Below are positions 39,737 to 49,841 of a DNA stretch of 64,000 bases, one piece after another. The DNA comes from Calendula officinalis (lineage: Eukaryota > Streptophyta > Magnoliopsida > Asterales > Asteraceae), in contig OY970835.1 in assembly GCA_963853835.1 (NCBI GenBank), positions 35,724,047 through 35,788,046 of the forward strand, given 5' to 3'. The notes beneath the pieces are model-generated. The model made no database searches. It worked only from the letters and a program-made list of their open reading frames with translations, and was not told where the DNA came from. The position numbers and the translations under genes are program-made. Positions within the stretch are counted from its first letter, which is position 1. Every line of letters starts with the position of its first letter.

Positions 39737-40833
39737 GTAAGCTTCTTATGGGAGGGCCGGGTTGACACGAAACGGTGTTCCTTTTGGCGGTATTTGGTAA
39801 TAACTTGCTCTTTCAATAAAAAAAAAATCAAATTATATACAAATTATGCATATAAAAGCAAAAAGTAAGTAAGTGAATGTTCCGTTCAAAAAGAAAAAGT
39901 AAGTGATTATTTTTTGGGTGGATGAATAAATGTATCTATCAATGCAAGGTAGAATTGGATAAATCTGTTTGAAGTCAGACTTTAAAGGTTGGCTTTTAAT
40001 ATTCGAACTTCGAATTTCAAGCTTTAAATTTCACCTAGATCACATAAAATTATTATTTTGTATGCTTATCTATGTTATAAAAATTTGGTGCTTGAAAAAG
40101 CTATTAGGATTTTTTAACAAATAGTTGCAGAAAGTAACTTTCATCATTACCTTTTTCATTTTCAATAGTCATTAGACATTTCAATTTATGAATCAGTTTA
40201 TCCGGAAAAAAATTAGCTTAAAAGGGTACGGGTCAAATGAGTTGAAATTTTGTAAGCTGAATGGGTGAGTCAACCAAAGGGTCAAGACATGTAAATTTGG
40301 GTACATGTTTAGTTGGGTTGGGTCTGATCGACAAAGATTTCATGTACTTACCCAGATTTGGAGCTTTTGAGAAGCTTGAACCATGAACTAAGTCAAATGC
40401 AACATTGTGAAAAAACTCATTGATGCAACAAAAGTGAGTGAAACATTTATAATGCAAAAACTCAAAAGTGAGGTCAAAACAAATGTAATAAACTTCTGTT
40501 TATTACATAAAAAGCTTTTGCGTTCATTCAAAAGTGTGTGAAGCATTTATATTGTTAAAACTCATTAAGGGATTTTTTTTGTTACATATAGCAAAAAAAA
40601 CATTAATAGGGTTTATAAATGAAATTCAATTCAAATAAGCCTAGGATCTTGCTAATTTCATATTCGAATGAACAAATTTGATGCACAAATTGATACATAT
40701 ATGTTTTTTTTTATTAGGATGAATATACAGATTCAATGAAGATTTCAGAAGAAATGGTAGTAATTCATTGAGGCAGATTAAAAATCAGCAGTATGAAAAG
40801 ACTTTGATCGGGTCAAAGTAGGAATTTTCTTAT

Positions 40834-41001
40834 GTGGGGATTTTCTTACCAAAACCTGTCTTCACTCATGGTCATCTATACGTTGCGGTATCTAGGGTCA
40901 AAAGTCGTAAATGATTAAAGATATTGATATACGACAAAGATGAAAAGGTTACGAACAACACCTTGAACGTGCTCTACCATGAAGTACTACAAAAAGTTTG
41001 A
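40834..41001 (+). pseudogene. Helitron-type helicase C-terminal remnant
   Basis: Reads VGIFLPKPVFTHGHLYVAVS (helicase motif VI region of PIF1-like enzymes is VFTHGQLYVALSR), then RVKSRK, an in-frame TGA, and LKILIYDKDEKV... to a final stop. This is the normal end of the Rep-helicase of autonomous plant Helitrons. The stop and the absence of the rest show it is decayed. Confidence 0.75.
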
Positions 41002-41533
41002 AGAAATAGTTGCTTGTCGGTAATTTATTATAATTTATGTTCTTTCGATACGTTTTGTTTTAGTCAAGTTTTGTAAACATTGGAATATTATATTGTATTG
41101 TCTCTCGACGTCATCAGCCCGTGGTTTTTTTTCCCGATTTGGTTTTCCACGTAAATCCCTGTGTCTTTTTAAATTTACTGTTTTTATATACATTTCGTTG
41201 TGTGATTGATTACATAATATTTACTGAGAAATTTGAACTCGGCGCCCGTGATTCATCACGAGTTATCATCTAGTTTTATTTTGTACAAGTTTTTAGGAAA
41301 CAGTTAATGGTAGGCCATATGTTAATAATTTTGATTAAGATATAAAGTTAGCTTAGAGATAGAAATATAATTAGTAGTAAGTAATTGATATAATAATATG
41401 ATTATTTTATTGAATTACATTTCATCAAATTTGAAAAATAAGAACTTTATTTGGAATAAAATTTTAAGTGAACAAGGAAATTTTATTATGAGACAGAGGA
41501 AATAATTAATAGTTAGTAGTCATTAATTACTCA

Positions 41534-41652
41534 AAGCTTGTAACTTAATGGTATTGATAAAAAATATAAGATGTTGCCCATAACTTATTGGTCATGAGTT
41601 CAAGTCTCGTCGTGGATAAAAAGAATAAATTAGATGTTGTTTAAAAAAAAGT
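41534..41652 (+). repeat. SINE-like repeat
   Basis: B-box-like GAGTTCAAGTCTCG near 41588 and a 3' tail GTTGTTTAAAAAAAA. Related in style to 49657-49800. Confidence 0.45.
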
Positions 41653-42533
41653 CACTGATTCGTTGGGGCAGTTTTTAGTTGATTGTGGTCAGGCAGTTTC
41701 ATTTTAATTAGTTAGATAGATGGACCGGATGGCATTTTTTGGACCGGATGGCATTGATTCTTACTTTAGTTTTGTTTAGATGTCCCTGTCCGGCCTCTTC
41801 AAAGGTGATTAATTACTAGAACACTTATAAATCATGGTCAATTAATTACAACGACTACAACAAATTAATTGTAAACATTTTCTTAGTGATATATTCAAGT
41901 ATTTCAACGTGTCTACAATGATAAAGTACACGTTTCACATGAGTGACAAATTCTTTTCGTAGATTCACACACACTATCAAGTGTGAAAACTAATATATAG
42001 CATTTTCATGTACTTTTTACTATCAGTTCGATACATTTTTAAGTCCAATAAAAATCATTTTCTACATATTTATATAGTTAACGGATCGAGATTGTCTTGC
42101 GGAATCCTAATAAAGGTTATAGACATTAAAAATCACTTTTATTTTGCTAATTTCCGAGCACGCTTCTGATAAAAATGATTATTAAACTTTTTTTTTTGTT
42201 CCGATTTTATTTGCGGGCCGATTAATACTAGGGAGACCACCCGATTTGCGGGAAGCCCGAATGCACGGGTGAACCTTTGTGGCGACACGGGTTGTTTGCT
42301 CCTACATATTATGGATTGGACCCAAGATCTCTTGGAAATTTCATCCTTATGAAAATAAAATCCAACCACTAAACTACTATCATTGTGTTTGATTGTTTAA
42401 CTTTTAAAGAAGAAGAAACAAAACTAAAAAAAATCCGCATTAGAATCAATTAATTTGCCATACACAAATTGGCAAATCAAACGTCTCATTAATTTGTAGT
42501 ACAATTTAAGGATGTTGTGAGTATTACTATATA
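41653..42533. other. Intergenic
   Basis: No supported gene. A GCGGGCCGATTAATACTAGGG-type repeat (about 42210-42340) resembles plant intergenic repeats with a bent GC block, but no ends were found. Confidence 0.4.
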
Positions 42534-42796
42534 CTCCCTCCGTTCCATAAAGAAGTTTACATTTCTCTTGGGCACAAGATTTTAGGTAATAGTTAATGGT
42601 GGGGTCACTATTACTACTTTTGATTAAAATATAAGGTTGGATTGGAGAGAGAATGATAGTTAGTGGATATTAATGGTGGAGTTTTTAGTAATAATAATAT
42701 TTTATTATGTGGGGTCTATCAAATGTGAAAAATGTAAACTTTTTTGTGGGACAAAAGTTTAGTAAGAAATGTAAACTTTTTTGTGAGACGGAGGGA
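42534..42796. mobile_element. Stowaway-type MITE upstream of WIP gene
   Basis: TA-flanked on the left; left end CTCCCTCCGTTCC, right end GAGACGGAGGGA. It ends about 115 bp before the WIP start codon, so it lies in the promoter or leader region. Confidence 0.75.
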
Positions 42797-44488
42797 ATAA
42801 TATATTTTTTTCTTGAAAAAAGAATAAAAATAAGCAATCTATCAAGCCAGGAGAGATTTTGTATATATGTGTGTGTTTGCATTGTAGAATCACTATTTGC
42901 TAATCTCACAATGACAAATCCCAGCTTCTTCAGAGAATGGTTTCCTTTCATTTCTCACCACCCATACTTTTACTCTTTCTATTCCTCTAATCCTCAACCA
43001 GCTTCTTCCTCACACCATTATCATAACATGACATCATCATCATCAACAACATCATCATCAACAACATCATCACCTCAATTGAAAGAAGCTCTTCCTCTTC
43101 TTAGCAAATTAAGCCACAAAAGAGATATATCACTGCATTATCATCACCACCCTTCATGTAATCCCACCATTGAAGATGAAAACATGATTTCTAGCTTTTC
43201 AACTACAAAAACAGCAGTTAATGTAACCCTAAATATAGGGCTCCCTACTAGCACTACTACTAGCTTCCATAGTTACTCTGATCCTAGGGGTATCAGTGGT
43301 GATGAAATGCTTCTAGGGTTTCATTGGTGCCCTAGTGATTCTGACAAGAAGTGTGTCAATAGGGATGATCAAACGCTTCTAGGGTTTCCTTTGAACAAGA
43401 CTAATTACCAGTACTGGATTCCAAACCCTAATCAGATTCTTACTGGCCCAAATAAGTTTTCATGTCCGCTTTGCTCCAAGAACTTCACCAGATATAATAA
43501 TCTTCAGGTTTGTACATTATCTATATGTAATTGTATCGATATCTAGTAATTAAACCATATTTTAATTACTCATCAATTAATTACATACACAGTTTGTTCT
43601 AGAATTAATCTATAATTAGCTAACGAAATCCTTAATAATCACGTACATGGTTCTTAGCAATATCTGTTGACCTCGAATTTTAAACCGGTTAAAAACTCAC
43701 TTTTCCCGGATAACCTAAACATGGATTCCTCTTCGTTTACCCGAAGTAGTTAAATACTCGTAACTTATAATATAATCAGTAGATCTTAGGGGAAATGATA
43801 TAAATCTTGAATACTATTTAAGAATATGATATATATATAGACACTTTTGGCCGGTTTTAATAGGTCCACTTCAATTAATATTTTTGAAAGAGAAATGATA
43901 ACCTTAATTTGTATTAATATCGCACAGACTCAATGTTTTGATCGAGTAATTAGATAATAACTTATCCCAAGGTTCGATATAATTAATATGAGAGCCACGT
44001 ACATGCCATATATTGAAATATTAATACTCCGTAACCAAGACACTTTTCGTTATTTATCTCCAACCAAGGTTACTTTTATTTAAAAAATTCACATTATTAC
44101 CCAAGAAATTAAACCGCTGTCTGGAATAATATTCTTTTTTATTTTGTGCATCACATTTTCCGGTTACTTTCACATAAAACATGAAGACCCATAATCACAT
44201 TTATTGTATACTAGAAAACAAAATTATGAAATACAACAAGACAGAATATGGTCTTAGCGCGCATTTGTTTGTTCTGGTTCAGATATTCCCATGCATGAAC
44301 TGCAGATCTGAAAACTTTATTCTGCATGTTACTGTAGATATGATTCAGACGGGTAAAAATTAAACAAGTAAAGTACCATCATCATGAGATTCATACCATG
44401 AAGATCCAAAACCATACATGTGAAAATTACTTAATGTCAGTAGATTCTTCAGTACTCAACAGCACCTGATAGTCTGCAATGCTTACTA

Positions 44489-44997
44489 CTCCCTCCGTCC
44501 CACAAAAAAGTTCTCATTTCCTTTGGGCACAAGTATTTAGGAGATAGTTGATAGTGGGGTCTTTGGTATTATTTTTGATTAAAATATAAGGTTAATTGGA
44601 GAGAGAAAGTGTTTTTAAGAGATACTCCCTCCGTCCCTTAATAAAGTTCACATTTGTGTTGGGCACAACATTTTAGGAGATAGTTAGTGGTGGGGTATTT
44701 GATATTACTTTTGATTAAAATATAAGGTTTGATTGGAGAGAGAAATTGTTTTAAGAGATATTTAGTGGTGAAAGTATTTGTAATAATATTATTATATTAA
44801 GTGGGCCCCTTATGTTTGAGAAATGAGAACTTTATTTAGGGACAAAATTTGAAGGCAAAATGAGAACTTTATTTAGGGACGGAGGGAGTAGTTGGTAGTG
44901 GGGCCCATAATAATAATATTATTTAATAGAAATGAGAACTTTTTTGTGGGACAAAATTTATGATAGAAATGAGAACTTTTTTGTGGGACGGAGGGAG
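44489..44997. mobile_element. Stowaway-type MITE (outer) in WIP intron
   Basis: Left end CTCCCTCCGTCCCAC after TA, right end GTGGGACGGAGGGAG. Interrupted by a second copy at 44625-44888; without it the element would be about 245 bp. Confidence 0.8.
44625..44888. mobile_element. Stowaway-type MITE (inner)
   Basis: 264 bp, TA-flanked, ends CTCCCTCCGTCCCTTAATAA / TTTAGGGACGGAGGGAG. Same sub-family as 46253-46515 and 62940-63203 (all 263-264 bp). Confidence 0.85.
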
Positions 44998-45567
44998 AAT
45001 TTCATATTTCTTTTATGAACACACACGCGCGCGCACAAACACTGTGTCAAACGTGCCCACTTTAATTAGGGTTACTGTTTCCACTAAAGAATGACGTCAC
45101 AATTAATCTCTTTTCATAAAGTTTTTTTGAATTGCAAGGCAACTTTATATATGTCTGATCAAAATCAGATGCATATGTGGGGACATGGATCACAATATAG
45201 AAAGGGACCAGAGTCTTTAAAGGGATCCCAGGCGCCCACGTCAGCAATGCTAAAGATGCCGTGTTACTGTTGTGCGGCAGGGCGTTGACCACCCAAAGTC
45301 AAGGCCACTCAAAGACTTTAGAACCCTTCAAACACATTACAAGAGAAAGCATGGAATTAAGCCATTTGTGTGCAGGAAATGTGGGAAGTCAAAGGTGACT
45401 GGAGAACACATGAAAAGAATTGTGGGAGAATTTGGTATTGTAGTTGTGGTTCGGATTTTAAGCATAAAAGGTCGTTAAAGGATCATGTTAAGGCATTTGG
45501 TCATGGCCATGGACAAGAAGATGATCATGAAGATGAAGATACGTTTTCTGAGATAGAACACATGTAA

Positions 45568-46252
45568 CTAACTGGATTTGTAAGCTACTTAATTGGATTC
45601 TACGAACTTAATTTAGTGGATGTTTTTTGTGGCGTGGATGATACTTGTATATTGTTTCGTTTATTAATTCTCCAACCTAGCTTTGTGTTTATCACAATGT
45701 CGCATTAAGATTAACATTCTCGAACTTCTCGTAAAAAATACAAGAAAAATTGCAAAATTGATGCTTTTTCTTTCCATTTTGACAAGTACAAAAGCAAAGC
45801 TAAAAAATGTAAATCGGTCTCAAATTAATTGCTACCCTTGATTTAAAACAAAACGGACCGACGAGGGAAGGGACGGGCACATGAGGGTATTGAATACTCT
45901 AACCTCTTATTATTATTTTTTAATGTTTTTTACCATTATAATTAAATATACCCATAACCAACACATTTACTCACAACTACAACACACACAAAAGTATTCC
46001 TGTCAAACAACTACTTCTCTTTTACCATGAGCCGCAAGAACGAGTCATCGCAATCATACGATATGTTCCAAACAACTATTAAATACTCTAATCCCGTCAC
46101 ATGCAAATTCTACAAATCCTACTGATGACAAAGATGTTTTTACTAAATGCAATGTTTTACTAAATTAATCTAAAATTTTCTAAGTAATATAATGTTTTCT
46201 TAATTAACGTAATATATTTATTTTATAATTATTATATTTAATTAAAAAATTA
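45568..46252. other. Intergenic
   Basis: The 3' flank of the WIP gene. No further gene seen. Confidence 0.5.
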
Positions 46253-46515
46253 CTCCCTCCGTTCCTAAATAAAGTTCTCATTTGTGTTGGTGACAACATT
46301 TTAGGAGATAGTTAGTGGTGGGGTATTTGATATTACTTTTGATTAAAATATAAGGTTTGATTGGAGAGATAAAGTGTTTTAAGAGATAGTTAGTGGTGAA
46401 AGTATTGGTAATAATATTATTATATTAAGTGGGCCCTTATGTTTGAGAAATGAGAACTTTATTTAGGGACAAAACTTGAAGGAGAAATGAGAACTTTATT
46501 TAGGGACGGAGGGAG
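46253..46515. mobile_element. Stowaway-type MITE
   Basis: 263 bp, TA-flanked, ends CTCCCTCCGTTCC / GGGACGGAGGGAG; ends about 165 bp upstream of the next gene's start codon. Confidence 0.85.
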
Positions 46516-46679
46516 TATAATGTAATGTTGTTGTGACGAAACTGAAGAACACAATTAGCAATGTTGGGAGGGCCTTGAAAACAACTTAAAGATACTTAAG
46601 GGTCCTTTTTGTAATTTTTGTAACTTATCTTCCAGTCAGAAAAACTAAAAACAAATGGTTTGAATTCCTCAACTCCACC

Positions 46680-47894
46680 ATGGCATTGGCTTTTAGTATT
46701 TCTCAAAATCATCTCTTTTCATACGCTCAGACCACACGATTCAGCTCATCATGCGTCAATGGCAGACACTCACGAAGATCACGAATCATCAATTTGAAAA
46801 AGAGGTGCCTGAGGTGCAACACTTCGTATCAAGACAAAGATAACTCCCCAACTGCTTGCTCTTTCCATGGTCATTCCAATGGTAAATTGATAACTGAAAA
46901 TTCCCCCATCACTCAAACACTTTGTATTTTTTAATTAATTTTCATGATATATCTCAGTATTTGCCCTTTTTTCTTTGTATAAATGCTCCATGTAAAACAA
47001 TTATACAAAAAGCCAACAAGTTATTGCAATCTTACATGAGCGAAGGCTTAAAAGCTATTGATGAATGATGATACTGGTAAATGATTGCTGATGCATAATT
47101 AATTTAGGATTTTATGATCAGATTCCTAGAGCTAGTTGCTTGGAGACTTTCTGTTTAGTTTCACGTCTTACGTAATGCACACTAAGTGTTCGATGAAATG
47201 TTTCAATCGGCCTTATTTTATGTCTAGCTTCACCTTTTCATACAAAGCCATAGGGTTGGCTAAAACTTATATATTGTGAACTCAACCTCAAAACAGGAAA
47301 CAAAGAACAGGACCATTTGATTGGCTATTAGAAAACTAATTTGAATACTAAGGATAATTATTGTAGATTGTAAATTATTAAACCTGAAGAGTAACTTTAA
47401 CCTTTCAATTCAACAGGAAACAAGGTTGTTTGATTAATTATTAGTTATAATAAACCAAAAAAAGGGATCTTATTGCCTGTATTCAAATGTCACCTTATTA
47501 TCATATAACTAGGTCATGCTAGCAAAGAAAATTGAAAACAGCCAAAAAAATGAATCGTTAATCTTTCTTCGTATGTTAGCCAAAAAAATGGTCTGACTGT
47601 CGCACAAAAAATGGTCTGGTTGCACACAGATGAAGATTACAAAATATGGTTGATTAATTTGCAGGTGAAAAAGGATTATTTTCATTGGCTCCACCCCACC
47701 AAGGTATTGATGGTGAATGGAGTGATGGATCAGGGGTTATTGTGTACAAATGGAACGATAAAACTAACCGACCAAATACAGGGAGAGCCAACTGGAAAAA
47801 AAGATGGAGTTGCTGTGCTGAGTATGATGAAAATGCACCACCTTGTCAACAAGGTTGCCATGTATCTTATGATGATGGATTTACTTTATACTAA
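46680..47894 (+). CDS. Small Cys/His-rich protein, probably plastid-targeted
   Basis: Two exons, 46680-46881 and 47665-47894, GT-AG intron, 143 residues. The first 40 or so residues are rich in Ser, Arg and His and lack acidic residues, like a chloroplast transit peptide. The rest has CLRCNTSYQD, ACSFHGHSNG and a C-terminal KKRWSCCAEYDENAPPC followed by QQGCH. The spacing and the WSCC motif recall CHORD-type zinc-binding domains (C..H.G....KKWSCC), so two zinc sites are plausible. I do not recognise a named family member and assign no function. The ATG is the first in frame and sits in CACCATGG, a good start context. It is convergent with the lumenal protein gene, 198 bp between stops. Confidence 0.8.
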
Positions 47895-48092
47895 TTAATT
47901 ATATTGAGATGATGATATGAAATTACATGATTCTGTTTCTAATGTATATAATCAGCTTGTAAAATGTTTATAGAAAAAAAAACCCACCTAATGTGGCTTA
48001 GCATAAGATTTAGTACAGTAACAATATATGGTCAAACACATAAATACAAAATTTACATGCGAGTATACAAGATCTCAAAATTGAACTCTTTT

Positions 48093-48818
48093 CTATCCAA
48101 CGGTCTTGAACGATTCATGAATATGCTTCAATGTCTCCTGATCCTTTTTCCACTCAGCTGCAGGCGCCATAACAAAATGTGCGTACAATTTGTTGTTAGC
48201 ACACGTTACTGAAATCAAACTATGTGCACTCGCACTATCAATTTCATACGTATAATAAATCTGCCCTTTTTCATCTTTCATTTCTTCAGAGCTCACAGAA
48301 TCTGCACTCGCAATTAAATCTTGTAAATTCACATCTGAAAGTGCAAGATTGTTCAAAATTACTTCTTTTGGGGCTAACTGTCTCAGCCCACCGAGAAACG
48401 TTAGGTATTCTTTTTCGGTTTTCTTTCTTGGGTTGTAGAATTCGCTATCGGTTCCATTGGTTCCCTTTTCGACTTTTGATACTAATCTTTCTTTCCATCC
48501 TTGTGGGATGTCGTAGATGTATTCAGCAGAAGCTTTCTTGTCGGAGTTTCCACCGTATCCGCCGTAGTTGGCGGCACTGGCGGCGGTGCCGTAGTATGTG
48601 ACGTAGGATTCGGCGGAGATGGCGGTGGTGGTGGCGATGATGGTGGCTGCTGCTAGAGTTAAGGCTGTGGTGGTTAAGTTGGGTAATTGTAGTTTGGTGG
48701 TGGATGATCGGATCGGAAGATGGGGTTTGGTTAACGGTGGTGTTGCGGTGGTAGCGCCCGTGGAGGAGGATGTGCTGGTGGTGGTAAAGAGGGCTGAAGG
48801 TGCGAAGATGGTGGCCAT
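48093..48818 (-). CDS. Thylakoid lumenal 19-kDa protein, PsbP domain
   Basis: A single-exon gene, 241 residues. Residues 1 to about 50 are a Ser/Thr-rich chloroplast transit peptide; a hydrophobic stretch (ALTLAAATIIATTTAISAES) looks like the lumen-targeting signal. The mature part has YYGTAASAANYGGYGG, YIYDIPQGWKERLVSKVEKG and LIASADSVSSEE, matching my memory of the plant thylakoid lumenal 19-kDa (PsbP-like) proteins (Arabidopsis At3g63540 type). PsbP-domain proteins act on the lumenal side of thylakoids, several in photosystem assembly; the role of this member is not known to me. Start ATG 48818 lies in CCATGGCC, a strong context. No defects. Confidence 0.9.
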   Translation of the reverse strand: MATIFAPSALFTTTSTSSSTGATTATPPLTKPHLPIRSSTTKLQLPNLTTTALTLAAATIIATTTAISAESYVTYYGTAASAANYGGYGGNSDKKASAEYIYDIPQGWKERLVSKVEKGTNGTDSEFYNPRKKTEKEYLTFLGGLRQLAPKEVILNNLALSDVNLQDLIASADSVSSEEMKDEKGQIYYTYEIDSASAHSLISVTCANNKLYAHFVMAPAAEWKKDQETLKHIHESFKTVG

Positions 48819-48950
48819 GGGAATTCGATTGTGGATTTGATACGTTTTTGGTAAGTTTTTTGTGGGTGTGCGTATAAGTCAGGTGGAATGGTGTGTGGTG
48901 TGATAGATTGCTGGATTTTTCCTTATCCATAAGTTGGGTAATGGTCCTCA

Positions 48951-48960
48951 ATTATATATA
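48951..48960 (-). promoter_or_regulatory. TATA box of lumenal 19-kDa gene
   Basis: Minus strand TATATATAAT, about 133-142 nt upstream of the ATG, implying a leader of roughly 100 nt. A GGATAAGG (I-box-like) at 48921-48928 lies just downstream. Confidence 0.5.
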
Positions 48961-48969
48961 GGCTATTAA

Positions 48970-49370
48970 ATCCTACTACTTTTAAGGTAATATGACATTA
49001 CATGAATTCGTTTAATACGAAAACAACACGACACGAAGTCGTATTTTATTTTGCTAACACGAACACGATCTGATTAAAAAACGATAAACACGACAATATA
49101 AAATATATAACAAATTTCTTACTTAGTACATGTTAAAAATCCGACAAACACGACAAAAATATAACATTAATTTCTAAATGTTCCCAAAATTATAACTATC
49201 GTGTCAATTTCGTGTTAATCTCTGAACACGAACACGACACGACTTTGTGTTTGTTTTACACAACACGAACACGACACGAATTCAAATTTCAACTTCGACT
49301 CAATTTTCATTTCGTTTCATGTATTTTTGTCGTGCCATGTCAGGTTTTGACAGCCTTAATTATATATCTT
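48970..49370. repeat. hAT-like relic, ACACGACACGA-rich
   Basis: Dense AACACGAACACGACACG motifs at both sides, with an end-like segment (reverse complement TTAAGGCTGTCAAAACCTGA) at the right. Ends and target duplication could not be fixed. It lies directly upstream of the lumenal 19-kDa promoter. Confidence 0.4.
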
Positions 49371-49403
49371 TCAATCTTAGTGTAAATTAGGAGATCAATA
49401 ATA

Positions 49404-49654
49404 CTCCTTCAATCCCACAAAAAAATTCTCATTTCTCTTGGGCACAACTACTTAGAAGATAGTTAGTAGTGGGGTTATTGTTAATACTTTTGATTAATAT
49501 ATAAAGTTAGATTGGAGAGAGAAAGTATTTTAATGGTGGAATCATTGGTAATAATATTATTTTATTAAGTGGGTCCCTCAAATTTTAGAAATGAGAACTT
49601 TTTTGTGGATAAAATATTAAGGATAAATGAGAACTTTTTTGTGGGACGGAGGGT
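49404..49654. mobile_element. Stowaway-type MITE, decayed ends
   Basis: Left end CTCCTTCAATCCCAC, right end GTGGGACGGAGGGT; internal sequence as in other copies. Confidence 0.75.
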
Positions 49655-49656
49655 GA

Positions 49657-49800
49657 ACCAAAGTGCTTTTGGCCTAGTAGTATTGCGTTTGTCTCACAAC
49701 CTTAAGATTGAGGGTTCAAGTCTCGTCGGGCACATAGGTGGAAATTATGTGTAGATTAGGATTTGCCGTTCAAAAAAATAAAAAAAGAAGAAAAAAAATT
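49657..49800 (+). repeat. tRNA-derived SINE
   Basis: A-box-like TGGCCTAGTAGTA, B-box GGGTTCAAGTCTCG, then a unique body and an A-rich tail after GCCGTTC. About 140 bp. Confidence 0.6.
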
Positions 49801-49841
49801 AGAGAAATAATATTAAAAATTTCTTTCATTTTTTTAAAGAA

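Larger units (their letters stand above)
38207..41273 (+). mobile_element. Helitron-like element F with DDI1 fragment and helicase tail
   Basis: Plus strand: starts TCTTTATCTATATTAAATG at 38207 (preceded by A) and ends with the stem CGTGAT-TC-ATCACG (41247-41260), nine bases, then CTAG (41270-41273) followed by T. Length 3,067 bp. It carries, in the same orientation, two DDI1 exons and the C-terminal end of a PIF1-type helicase as found in autonomous Helitrons. A Stowaway-type MITE lies near its 5' end. Confidence 0.7.
42911..45567 (+). pseudogene. WIP: WIP-family C2H2 zinc-finger gene, disrupted in exon 2
   Basis: WIP proteins are plant transcription factors (TT1, NTT/WIP2 and relatives). 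Exon 1 (42911-43507, 199 codons, start MTNPSFFREWF) has the Ser/His-rich N-terminus and CPLCSKNF of finger 1; exon 2 starts at 45169 with [16 protein letters not shown]. Two losses follow, judged against remembered relatives. About 11 nt are missing after CYCCAAG (near 45284), removing the C-R-N-N stretch and giving a stop at 45286. About 10 nt are missing after RKCGK (near 45389), removing the A-F-A-V stretch. Together they total 21 nt, so the tail to TAA 45567 returns to frame. The predicted product is 238 residues with only finger 1 complete. Intron: 43508-45168, holding nested MITEs. Sequencing error is possible. Confidence 0.85.

Noticed and set aside
43508..45168. Separate small genes in the WIP intron
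   Set aside because: Open frames there are short and lie in AT-rich or MITE sequence; the flanking exons join cleanly at MHMWGHG.
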